DNA of 64,000 nucleotides. Source: Veillonella seminalis (GTDB taxonomy: Bacteria; Bacillota; Negativicutes; Veillonellales; Veillonellaceae). Positions within the stretch are counted from its first letter, which is position 1; each line of letters begins with the position of its first letter. Below are positions 17,971 through 25,494 of this stretch, piece by piece. The stretch covers positions 1-64,000 of the forward strand of contig NZ_RQUZ01000001.1 in assembly GCF_003992065.1 (NCBI RefSeq), written 5' to 3'. The notes under the pieces are model-generated. The model had not been told where the DNA came from. It searched no databases and saw nothing but the letters and a program-made list of their open reading frames with translations. A program made the translations under genes and the position numbers.

Positions 17971-19006
17971 ATGATAGATATTATCCCTATTCAAAAAGAT
18001 GTAAGACATAGTAATTTTGATGCTTTATTTACAGTTGCCAAAGCGAAAGAGGTTAAAGAATTTCACGAGAGTTTGCCGGGGTATAAGGTAACACCGTTGC
18101 GAGAATTGAGAGCTTTAGCTAAACATGTGGGCCTTAAAAATTTATTTGTGAAAGATGAAAGTTATAGATTTGGGCTGAATGCTTTTAAAGGTTTGGGTGG
18201 CCAAGAATTTAGGGCAGCAAGCTGTTGTATATATGCCGAAAGGGTCTGCGGTTGAGCGGCTGGAAAATATTCGTAATCTTGGGGCTGTAGCCGAAATTAC
18301 CGAATTTAATTATGATGATACGGTGCGTTTTGCCAAATCACAAAGTGAAGCAAACGGTTGGATTTTAGTGCAAGACACGTCTTGGCCAGGCTATGAGGAA
18401 ATTCCCGGCTTAGTTATGCAAGGCTATATGACAATGGCTCTTGAAGCGGTGCAGGCTTTGGGTGAGACCGTACCTACTCATATTTTCTTGCAAGCCGGTG
18501 TTGGCGCTATGCCCGGGGCCTTGACCGGATTTTTCAGCCATTATTACGGCGATAAGAAACCAACCATTATCTATGTGGAGCCGGATAAGGCAAATTGTGT
18601 ATTTCAGACGGCTAAAGCCAATGATGGCACCTTACATGCCGTGACCGGTGATTTAGACTCTATGATGGCAGGGCTTTGTTGCGGTGAGGTATGCACGATA
18701 GCTTGGGAGCAAATTCGACAATTTGGTGACTACTGCGTATCTTGTGATGATAAAGTGGCAGCCGATGGAATGCGCGTGTTAGGGAATCCGTTAGCCGGTG
18801 ATGCTCAGGTAATTTCCGGTGAGAGTGGTGCTGTTACTACCGGACTCGTTTATCGGCTCATGGCTGATGCGGATAAAGCTCATATGCGTTCGGAGCTTGG
18901 GTTGAACGAAGAATCGGTTGTTCTTTGCATCAGTACGGAAGGCGATACGGATAAGGCCAACTATCGTCGGATTGTCTGGGATGGCGCTTCCGGGCTTAGA
19001 AAGTAG
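17971..19006 (+). pseudogene. dpaL: Diaminopropionate ammonia-lyase, disrupted by an internal deletion and frame change
   Basis: Two reading frames together resemble DpaL (YgeX), a PLP enzyme that turns 2,3-diaminopropionate into pyruvate and ammonia. The first (17971-18255) contains the PLP lysine motif KDESYRFGLNAFK. The second continues as NLGQQAVVYMPKGSAVERL from about 18202 to the stop at 19006. About 60 residues expected between the two parts, including the TDGNHG phosphate-binding and catalytic segment, are missing, and the frame changes at the junction (about 18195-18203). The product cannot be active. AGGAGG precedes ATG 17971. Confidence 0.88.
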
Positions 19007-19024
19007 AATTATCCGGGAAATAAT

Positions 19025-19066
19025 AAGACACTTTGCAATGAATCAGTCGCAAAGTGTCTTGTTTTT
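19025..19066 (+). terminator. Intrinsic terminator after the dpaL remnant
   Basis: A perfect 12-bp stem AAGACACTTTGC/GCAAAGTGTCTT (19025-19036 with 19049-19060) followed by GTTTTTT. Confidence 0.9.
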
Positions 19067-19168
19067 TATTATAATGAAATTAGATTGAGATTTTTGATTA
19101 TAAATAGGGTATAATAAAGTTAGAAACGGGAAATTTAAGCCGTTTGTATAAAAGCATGGAGGACTCTT

Positions 19169-20410
19169 ATGAAAGATTTGTACTGTATGTTGGAGAGAGA
19201 GGTACTACCTGCTTTTGGTTGTACGGAGCCGATTGCGTTGGCCTTTGCGGCGGCGAAAGCGGTTGAAGTATTGGGGGCTTTTCCGAACAGCTTGCACGCT
19301 GATTGCAGCGGCAACATCATTAAGAACGCCAAGAGCGTTACGATTCCGAATGCCGGGGGGCGGACAGGTTTTTACTACAGTTTGATTTTGGGCGCCATTG
19401 TGGGAGATGCGTCTAAAGAATTGGAAGTGCTCGAAGGCCTGACGGTAGACGATGTGAAGCGAGCTGACGAATTATTTAACAGCAATTTCTGTACCGTATC
19501 GTTAGCGGAAGGTGTGGCGAATCTGTACATCGCGGTGACGGCTAAAACGGCGGATCACGAAGTGAAAGTAACAGTTCAGCAGAAACACACGAATATTACT
19601 CACATCGAAAAAGACGGTGAAGTCATATTTGATATGCCGATGGAACAGATTTTGGCCGAAGAAGTGCAAATGACATTTGACGATTGTTATGAGTTCGCTG
19701 AAAACGCCGATTTTAATCGGTTAAAAGAATTATTGCATCGTCAATTTGATTATAATATGGCGATTGCCGAAGAGGGTATGAAAAATTCATACGGCTCCAA
19801 TATCGGGAAGCTTATCATTGAAGAATCGGCGAGTATCGCAGATAAGGCTCGTGCCTATGCGGCAGCCGGCTCCGATGCCCGTATGGGCGGTTGCAGCATG
19901 CCGGTTATGATTAACTGTGGCAGCGGTAATCAAGGGATTACTTTGGCCGTTCCGATTTTTGTATATGCCGAAGAATATAATGTGCCGGAAGAACGTCGTT
20001 ATCGTGCGTTGGCCTTGGCTAATGTATTGGCGCTTTATATTAAGCATGATATCGGCCGTTTAAGTGCATACTGCGGTGTTGTGAGTGCGGCTTCGGCTAC
20101 GGCGGCGGGTATTGCTTATTTAATGGCTGAGTCGAAAGAAGTTGTGTGGGAAACTTTATCGAATGCTCTGGTTGGCACATCCGGTGTCGTTTGTGACGGT
20201 GCTAAAGCGTCCTGTGCGATGAAGATAGGCATGTCTTTGGGTAATGCGTTATTATCTTATCGCCAAGCAAAAACGAATAACAGTTTTAAAAACGGTGATG
20301 GTATTGTTAAAGCCAACATCGATGAAACGGTCCATACGGTAGGCCGCATCGCTCGTGAAGGCATGCGTGAAACGGATATCGTGATTTTAGAGTCAATGAT
20401 TGAAAGATAA
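19169..20410 (+). CDS. cyuA: L-cysteine desulfidase family protein (CyuA/UPF0597)
   Basis: A 413-residue protein of the UPF0597 family, which includes the [4Fe-4S] L-cysteine desulfidase that releases sulfide, ammonia and pyruvate. Conserved cysteine contexts are visible: FGCTEPIALAFAAAKA near the N-terminus, then SAYCGVVSAA and VVCDGAKASCAMK in the C-terminal part, which bind the cluster in characterised members. Related serine dehydratases share the fold, so the substrate is inferred. GGAGG lies before ATG 19169. It may link to the cysK/cysE unit in cysteine balance. Confidence 0.88.
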   Translation: MKDLYCMLEREVLPAFGCTEPIALAFAAAKAVEVLGAFPNSLHADCSGNIIKNAKSVTIPNAGGRTGFYYSLILGAIVGDASKELEVLEGLTVDDVKRADELFNSNFCTVSLAEGVANLYIAVTAKTADHEVKVTVQQKHTNITHIEKDGEVIFDMPMEQILAEEVQMTFDDCYEFAENADFNRLKELLHRQFDYNMAIAEEGMKNSYGSNIGKLIIEESASIADKARAYAAAGSDARMGGCSMPVMINCGSGNQGITLAVPIFVYAEEYNVPEERRYRALALANVLALYIKHDIGRLSAYCGVVSAASATAAGIAYLMAESKEVVWETLSNALVGTSGVVCDGAKASCAMKIGMSLGNALLSYRQAKTNNSFKNGDGIVKANIDETVHTVGRIAREGMRETDIVILESMIER

Positions 20411-20503
20411 AAATCCTGATTAATTTGAGTTTTAACTGGCCTGAAAGCAAGTTTATAACTATAATTAAAATATAAGGTATATCTAAGAAAGAGAGTGACT
20501 ACA

Positions 20504-21262
20504 ATGAGCAAAACAGTATTAATCACAGGTGCTACGTCAGGGATTGGCCATGCTACGGCCTTAGCTTTTGCCAAAGCAGGGTATGACCTTTTGGTTTGCG
20601 CTCGTCGTTTGGAAGTATTGGAAAATATGAAAGCCGAATTCGAACCGGAATACGGTATTAAGGTTACGCCGTTTGCCCTTGATGTAACCGATCGTAAAGC
20701 TGTTTCCGAAATATTACCGGCTGTGATTGAAAAAGCCGGTGGTGTAGATATTCTCGTGAACAATGCAGGGCTTGCACAAGGACTGGATCCGTTCCAGGAA
20801 AGCTCCATAGACGATATTGAGCTCATGATTAATACGAATGTAAAAGGTTTGCTCTATGTATCGCGTACCGTGTTGCCATTCATGTTGGCTAAAAATGCCG
20901 GTCATATTATAAACTTGGGTTCTACGGCCGGAATTTATGCTTACGCTAAGGGCGCTGTATACTGTGCGACTAAAGCGGCGGTTAAAACATTGAGTGACGG
21001 TATTCGTATCGATACTATTGAGTCGGATATCAAAGTAACGACAATTCAACCGGGCATTGTAGAAACGCCGTTCAGCGAAGTTCGATTCCACGGCGATAAG
21101 GAAAAAGCGGCGGCGGTGTATGCCGGTGTTGAAGCTTTGCAGGCTGAAGACATTGCGGAAATTATCGTATTTGCCGCTACGCAGCCGAAACGCGTGCAGA
21201 TTTCGGATATTACAATTATGGCCAATCAGCAAGCCACAGGCTTTATGATTGCCAAGAAATAA
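20504..21262 (+). CDS. Short-chain dehydrogenase/reductase (YdfG-like)
   Basis: A 252-residue NAD(P)-dependent SDR from ATG 20504; the GTG at 20495 overlaps the purine-rich ribosome site. The nucleotide loop TGATSGIG is at residues 7-14, NNAG follows near residue 85, and the catalytic set is visible as the Ser of LGSTAG and YCATK. The C-terminal pattern ITIMANQQATGFMI is close to YdfG-type 3-hydroxy acid dehydrogenases, which oxidise serine and other 3-hydroxy acids. The substrate is not proven. Confidence 0.85.
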   Translation: MSKTVLITGATSGIGHATALAFAKAGYDLLVCARRLEVLENMKAEFEPEYGIKVTPFALDVTDRKAVSEILPAVIEKAGGVDILVNNAGLAQGLDPFQESSIDDIELMINTNVKGLLYVSRTVLPFMLAKNAGHIINLGSTAGIYAYAKGAVYCATKAAVKTLSDGIRIDTIESDIKVTTIQPGIVETPFSEVRFHGDKEKAAAVYAGVEALQAEDIAEIIVFAATQPKRVQISDITIMANQQATGFMIAKK

Positions 21263-21273
21263 GTGAATGACAG

Positions 21274-21304
21274 TTGCCTGTGGCGAATACATCGTTACAG
21301 GCAA
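21274..21304 (+). terminator. Hairpin after the SDR gene
   Basis: A perfect 8-bp stem TTGCCTGT/ACAGGCAA (21274-21281 with 21297-21304). The T-rich part comes only about 15 bases later, so termination is possible but weak. Confidence 0.4.
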
Positions 21305-21546
21305 TTGGCAGTTATACATCTTTTTATTGAGTTCACTATAGAACTCTAATCAGACCGTGGGATTGGGGGAATGTACTGGCAGCGTCTGGGAAAGGCTTAA
21401 CCGACATAGTATAGGCGGTGGGCAACATTTGATTGAACAGAATATTTTACTTTTGTATTGTGCGTTTTTAAAGATTGACATTGTGCCGATTTTGAATTTT
21501 TTAAGTGTATCAGATGGTTATTTTTCTTTATACCAGGGGGAAACTT

Positions 21547-21795
21547 ATGAAAATAATTACGGTCAATAAGATTAAGTGCAATCATTGTGTAGATGAAATC
21601 GAAGCTACGGTACTACAGCCGTTCATAAGGTATCGGCGTGATAAGGTAGCAGTTGACCATGGTCTTGAATTGTTAAAACAAAATTCGGCGAAATGTGTAA
21701 CTGTCAATCATGTTATTCATGACGAAATAAAGGCGCTCACTCGAGGAATAAACGATAAAATTCCCGACAATTATCCTGTCTGTCATCCTACGTAA
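21547..21795 (+). CDS. Small protein with an N-terminal CxxC, HMA-like start
   Basis: An 82-residue protein from ATG 21547 with AGGGGGA upstream. It begins MKIITVNKIKCNHCVDEIEA, which is like the metal-binding loop (C-x-x-C) of heavy-metal-associated domains, but the rest does not follow the HMA pattern clearly. It could be a divergent metallochaperone, or the start of an HMA gene that continues in scrambled sequence. It stands alone, 284 bases after the SDR gene, with a terminator downstream. Confidence 0.5.
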   Translation: MKIITVNKIKCNHCVDEIEATVLQPFIRYRRDKVAVDHGLELLKQNSAKCVTVNHVIHDEIKALTRGINDKIPDNYPVCHPT

Positions 21796-21821
21796 ATTTT
21801 AATTAATGACAATTTAATAAT

Positions 21822-21858
21822 AAAAAACAGCAATGGACTTGTCCATCGCTGTTTTTTA
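21822..21858. terminator. Bidirectional terminator between two small convergent genes
   Basis: The stem AAAAACAGC-A-ATGGAC/GTCCAT-C-GCTGTTTTT around a short loop has A and T runs on the two sides, so it can work for both strands. Confidence 0.8.
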
Positions 21859-21883
21859 TTGAGTAATTATGATTTAGCAACTA

Positions 21884-22051
21884 TTATTCTTCCGAGCTTT
21901 TTGAAGTGAAAGAACGGTAGAGGTAATAAACGAAGCCGCAAAGTAAGAGAATGGATACAATCATAAAGCCTACTTTGAAAGCAAATACCATCATTTTGAA
22001 GGAAATATACATAAATAAGCCGGCTAATAATAACATAATTAAAGATTTCAT
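21884..22051 (-). CDS. Small membrane protein (55 residues)
   Basis: A 55-codon gene with a GGGAGA site nine bases before ATG 22051. The product is almost wholly hydrophobic, with two likely membrane segments (about residues 3-22 and 27-46), and ends in a short polar tail, RSFTSKSSEE. I do not recognise a family. The convergent terminator next to its stop and the good ribosome site support it as real. Confidence 0.55.
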   Translation of the reverse strand: MKSLIMLLLAGLFMYISFKMMVFAFKVGFMIVSILLLCGFVYYLYRSFTSKSSEE

Positions 22052-22303
22052 TTTACATGTCTCCCTACTGTCAAAACTTTAATTTAAATGAGTACAAAAC
22101 AGTAGCAAAGCATCGCGAGTATTATAGGTACGATGCGATCGATTAAATTGGCTTGATTATTGTGCCGATTATGAGCACATTGCTTGCTGTTCTTTTTGAA
22201 TTATAGCAAATCTGAAAGTAAATCGCAAATTATTGATGTAAAAATAACTATTTATTATGATTAGTTTTATTTTAGGCCGGCTATTAATAATGTGTTCTAT
22301 AAG

Positions 22304-22346
22304 AAATGACCGCCAATCTAATAAAGAGCTGAATTGACGGTCATTT
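22304..22346 (-). terminator. Terminator-like hairpin after the ADP-ribosylglycohydrolase gene
   Basis: The stem AATGACCGCCAAT/ATTGACGGTCATT (22305-22317 with 22333-22345) has one imperfect pair; T-rich sequence follows on both sides. Confidence 0.6.
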
Positions 22347-22352
22347 TGTGAT

Positions 22353-23165
22353 TTATTTAATTTTTTTCGGTAAAATAAATGTTTTTTCAAATTCGCAGAA
22401 TAGCTTTAAGAGTTTAATATCTAAGTAAGATAAGGCTTCATCTCCGATGTCTCTCGGTATACCGAAGAACGGTTCCGCAATGGAGCCTGCAATGGCGGCC
22501 AAGGTGTCACTGTCGCCGCCGATGGAAATGGCATTGCGAATGGTATCTTCAAAATCGTTACCTTCAAGGAAGGCGACCACGGCTTGCGGTACGGTTCCTT
22601 TGCAACTGCCGTCAAATTCGTAGGTAGGGCGGATTCCGTCAATTGTAAAGTTCAAGTCGTAATAATTATCTTGGACAAATTTACGAATATCCTCCTTACT
22701 TGCCCCGGTGCGAGCTAAGTAGATAGCACCGGCTGTGGCTTGCGCACCGGCAATACCGTCCGGGTGGTTATGAGTGACAGCCGTTACGGTGTGAGCCAGC
22801 TCGAGAACTTCTTCGAGGCTGTCACCGACATAGGCACAGCCGCTGACACGCATAGCGGCACCGTTGCCGTAGCTGTTATACGGCTTTGGATCTTTACTGT
22901 AAAGCCAATCGGCAAACATACTGCCATAGTCATAATTGAGACCGCGGAAAGCACGCCCCAATATACGCATTGTCATTACGGTTGTTTGGGCCAATTTTTC
23001 ACGAGATTCGGAACCGGCTTTTAGTAAGGTCGCACCAACGGCAATGGTCATTACCGAATCATCGGTAGCATGGCAAGGGGGTTTAAAAAGTTCAAATTCT
23101 TTAGACTTCAGATTATCCCATTTAAAACGGGAGCCTACAACGTCGCCTACAATTGCACCTAACAT
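22353..23165 (-). CDS. ADP-ribosylglycohydrolase family protein
   Basis: A 270-residue protein from ATG 23165, nine bases after GAGGAGG; the longer open frame adds 12 residues without support. It starts MLGAIVGDVVGSRFEW-like (here SRFKW) and carries the two metal-binding motifs of the family, TDDS (ATDDSVMTIAVG) and GGDSDT near the C-terminus, so both Mg sites look intact. Family members remove ADP-ribose from proteins or small molecules, for example DraG. No ADP-ribosyltransferase is nearby, so the target is unknown. Confidence 0.92.
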   Translation of the reverse strand: MLGAIVGDVVGSRFKWDNLKSKEFELFKPPCHATDDSVMTIAVGATLLKAGSESREKLAQTTVMTMRILGRAFRGLNYDYGSMFADWLYSKDPKPYNSYGNGAAMRVSGCAYVGDSLEEVLELAHTVTAVTHNHPDGIAGAQATAGAIYLARTGASKEDIRKFVQDNYYDLNFTIDGIRPTYEFDGSCKGTVPQAVVAFLEGNDFEDTIRNAISIGGDSDTLAAIAGSIAEPFFGIPRDIGDEALSYLDIKLLKLFCEFEKTFILPKKIK

Positions 23166-23470
23166 AGTAATACGCCTCCTCATATCCAACACCTGATTCA
23201 ATTAAAAAATAATGAATATTTAGGTTAAAAACCATAAAATATCATTAGGCTTATATTATACCACATGCTTTTTCCAATAAATATAGAGGGGAAGTTCAAT
23301 GGTTTTTATCAAGATTTTTGAAATATAATTAAAAAATGAAGCTGTGAAAATTAAAAGAGGGAAACTTTCAATGAGTGTGGAACTCTTTACTTATAGAATA
23401 TGCCATAAAATTGTGGACGAGGATTTTTTTGAAAATAGGTATAGGGGAGTAAAAAAACGGGGAGGATGGC
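23166..23470. promoter_or_regulatory. Non-coding stretch with the minus-strand promoter of the glycohydrolase
   Basis: TGGTATAAT on the minus strand (plus positions 23255-23263) is an extended -10 for the gene ending at 22353. The plus-strand part before 23471 holds only short open frames without support. Confidence 0.45.
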
Positions 23471-23816
23471 ATGGATTATTGGGGTCTGATAAGACGAATT
23501 ATTATTGCATGTTTAATCCTGGCGTCGGCGTCTATCATGGTTTCCACGAACAGTGTGGATAAAGTTTTTGAGCAGGCCACCAGATGGGTTGGCTACTGGG
23601 AACAGGGGAAAAAAGCATTAGGTTTCGGATCCGATGGATTTGGTTTCACAAACTGAGGATACCATTGTGATTAAATATACTTCACACACGGTTGTCGCGG
23701 AAGGTAGCGGTACGGTGCGAAGAGAGTTTGCCGGCGAAGCGACGATGCGTAAGGACGGCCCCGTATGGTTAATTGATAAAATCCAAGAGCATCAAGTGAG
23801 AGTGGCTGACGAATAG
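23471..23816 (+). pseudogene. Small exported protein gene broken by a frameshift
   Basis: ATG 23471 has GGAGG five bases upstream and encodes a hydrophobic N-terminus (RRIIIACLILASASIMVS) like a signal peptide. The frame ends at TGA 23654-23656, but the next frame, open from 23622 to the stop at 23816, reads on as a well-formed beta-rich domain (DTIVIKYTSHTVVAEG, ATMRKDGPVWLIDKI) with no start site of its own. One product of about 115 residues with a frame change near 23620-23640 is the simplest reading. The family is not recognised. It could be a sequencing error rather than a true mutation. Confidence 0.5.
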
Positions 23817-23927
23817 ACTGAGGACGAGCATAATTTGGAATTGACATATACTAATGGTAGAATAGAATTAATAACATTTAAATTATTTGATATTATTAAG
23901 TGATATATAAAAGAGGAGTATTTTACG

Positions 23928-24689
23928 ATGAAATGTAGAAACTGTGGCACAGAGCTTAAAGAAACCAGTCGCTTTTGCCCAAGCTGCGGCACAGCAGTAG
24001 ATATGGAAGATACCTTGGCCAAGCCGAACGAAAATCAAGTTAATCAATCGGAACTGGCAACGCAGGGAGCCGAACCCGACAAGATTAGTAAGACAAGTCA
24101 ATTTAATCAACCTGTTTATGTGGAAGAATCACAGCAAACGGATGATGCCGATACAGCGCAGTCTGATACAGAGAATGCTTCGCATAGTGAAACGAATGAG
24201 TCTGAGAATCGGGTTGCTCCGGACAATGGTAATCGGCGGGGGTATGATAACGGGAATTACGGCAGTTATACGAATGTAACCGATGCAGGCGGATATCCTC
24301 TGAATTGGGTAGGCTCATTACCGTTGATAGATAATTACAAGATGTGTTTTAGAGAGAAATATTTTGATTTCAGCGGCCGAGCCACGCGCGGTGAATATTG
24401 GAAATTTACATTAGTGCAGTTCATAGTATGTTTCTTTGTATCGTCGTTGCTTTGGCTTTTTACCGACTTTGGCTACTTTGTACACTCTGCCATTAACTTA
24501 ATATTGTTAATACCGGCTTTATCCGTACAGGTACGTCGTTTGCATGATATCGGGCGAAATGCTTTGTGGTATTTGTTGGTATTTATACCATTTGGCGGGC
24601 TTGTAATCTTTATTTTCAATTTACAGAAGAGTCAGCCGAATCCCAATGAATACGGACCGTTACCGGATTATTCTCATTATGCGCCATAA
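23928..24689 (+). CDS. Zinc-ribbon and DUF805 membrane protein
   Basis: A 253-residue protein. An N-terminal zinc ribbon (residues 1-25, CRNC and CPSC) is followed by a long acidic, Gln/Asn/Ser-rich disordered linker (about 30-115). A C-terminal DUF805 domain has FDFSGRATRGEYW, three membrane helices and the marker VRRLHDIGRNALW. DUF805 proteins are common small inner-membrane proteins without a clear function. AGAGGAG precedes ATG 23928. The zinc ribbon may regulate or recruit, but that is inference. Confidence 0.85.
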   Translation: MKCRNCGTELKETSRFCPSCGTAVDMEDTLAKPNENQVNQSELATQGAEPDKISKTSQFNQPVYVEESQQTDDADTAQSDTENASHSETNESENRVAPDNGNRRGYDNGNYGSYTNVTDAGGYPLNWVGSLPLIDNYKMCFREKYFDFSGRATRGEYWKFTLVQFIVCFFVSSLLWLFTDFGYFVHSAINLILLIPALSVQVRRLHDIGRNALWYLLVFIPFGGLVIFIFNLQKSQPNPNEYGPLPDYSHYAP

Positions 24690-24741
24690 GATTCGGTAGA
24701 GGATAAATCTGACTGAATTTTAAAAATCTAAAAAAATTCTC

Positions 24742-25016
24742 TTGACAAAGTATATTTGTTGTGAGAGAATAGCAACAATCAAATGAGATATGTGATGAAC
24801 AGGTATAAAGAACTATTTAGTTGCTTACAGAGAGTTGCCGGTCGGTGTGAGGCAATAGAACGGATAGTATCGAAACTCGCCTGCGAGCATTGTGGCTGAA
24901 CCTCAGTAAGCCGTGACGGTAGTTCCGTTATAACTGCAAGAGAACCAACTAGGGTGGTACCGTGTTATAGTTTATGATGCCCCTGGAACACATTATGTGA
25001 TTCCGGGGGCTTTTTT
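24742..25016 (+). promoter_or_regulatory. Leucine T-box leader with promoter and terminator
   Basis: TTGACA (24742-24747) and GAGAAT (24765-24770) are 17 bases apart. The RNA has the Stem I AG-bulge motif AGAGAG, a distal loop GGTGTGAG (24844-24851), the specifier loop with codon CTC at 24876-24878 (GAAACTCGCC), and the T-box AGGGTGGTACCGTG at about 24951-24964. A terminator GCCCCTGGAA/TTCCGGGGGC follows (24979-24988 with 25001-25010) with six T. Binding of uncharged tRNA-Leu (anticodon GAG) is expected to favour antitermination and expression of leuA onward. Confidence 0.92.
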
Positions 25017-25146
25017 GATAGGTGAAAAATTATTGGAAGTATTTAAACTTCAAGTCTAACAGTTTTTATATTTCAGGTCTTCAAATCTTCAGTCTTACAT
25101 TCATCCATCAAAAGCATAACTGTTAATATGACTATTAATGTATATA

Positions 25147-25191
25147 ACGCCCCTGGACGTACAGTCTGACTGTGCATCCGGGGGCGTTTTT
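25147..25191 (+). terminator. Second terminator in the leu leader, related to the T-box terminator
   Basis: The stem ACGCCCCTGGA/TCCGGGGGCGT (25147-25157 with 25177-25187) with an inner ACAGT/ACTGT hairpin is followed by a T run. Its GCCCCTGGA/TCCGGGGGC core is the same as in the T-box terminator 170 bases upstream, which suggests duplication. A second stop point before leuA means a further control step or a separate downstream promoter. Confidence 0.75.
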
Positions 25192-25258
25192 ATATTACCC
25201 GCCCACATGTTGAAAGGTTTGTAAACGACAGTGGGCATGACGGTTCTTTTGAGAAAAA

Positions 25259-25424
25259 AGAGAGAGCCTGCATCATGGGTGAGAGCATGAGGCGGTGGGG
25301 ACTTATTTGAGTGAGAAGAGAGGGAACCGGCCCTGTGGGTGAGAGCACGGGGCCAAGCCGGTTCATTCTTGTAAAAAGAATTTGAGGCTGCGGGTGAGAG
25401 CGTAGCACAATAGTTCTTTTGATT
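25259..25424 (+). repeat. Three repeated hairpins with a GGTGAGAG loop in the leuA leader
   Basis: GGGTGAGAGC occurs three times (25277-25286, 25337-25346, 25392-25401), 60 and 55 bases apart. Each copy is the loop of a hairpin whose stem differs in sequence but keeps pairing: about GCATCAT/ATGAGGC, GGCCCTGT/ACGGGGCC and GCTGC/GTAGC. The first two are preceded by AGAGAG. The AGAGAG-stem-GGTGNRAG arrangement is the same as the distal part of Stem I in the three T-boxes of this window. A-rich hairpins (for example GTTCTTTT/AAAAGAAC at 25413-25435) lie between or after the copies. No specifier or T-box core follows. Confidence 0.7.
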
Positions 25425-25494
25425 ACGAAAAGAACGTTTTATTATATTGGCGTTATAGTTGAGAAATAAGAGAGCAAAAAGAGAGGAAATTCAT

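Noticed and set aside
21357-21569. A 70-codon frame upstream of the CxxC protein
   Set aside because: No ribosome site or recognisable pattern, and it overlaps the start region of the supported gene at 21547.
23344-23562. A 72-codon plus-strand frame before the broken exported protein
   Set aside because: The product has no family pattern and runs through the ribosome site and signal peptide of the better-supported frame at 23471.
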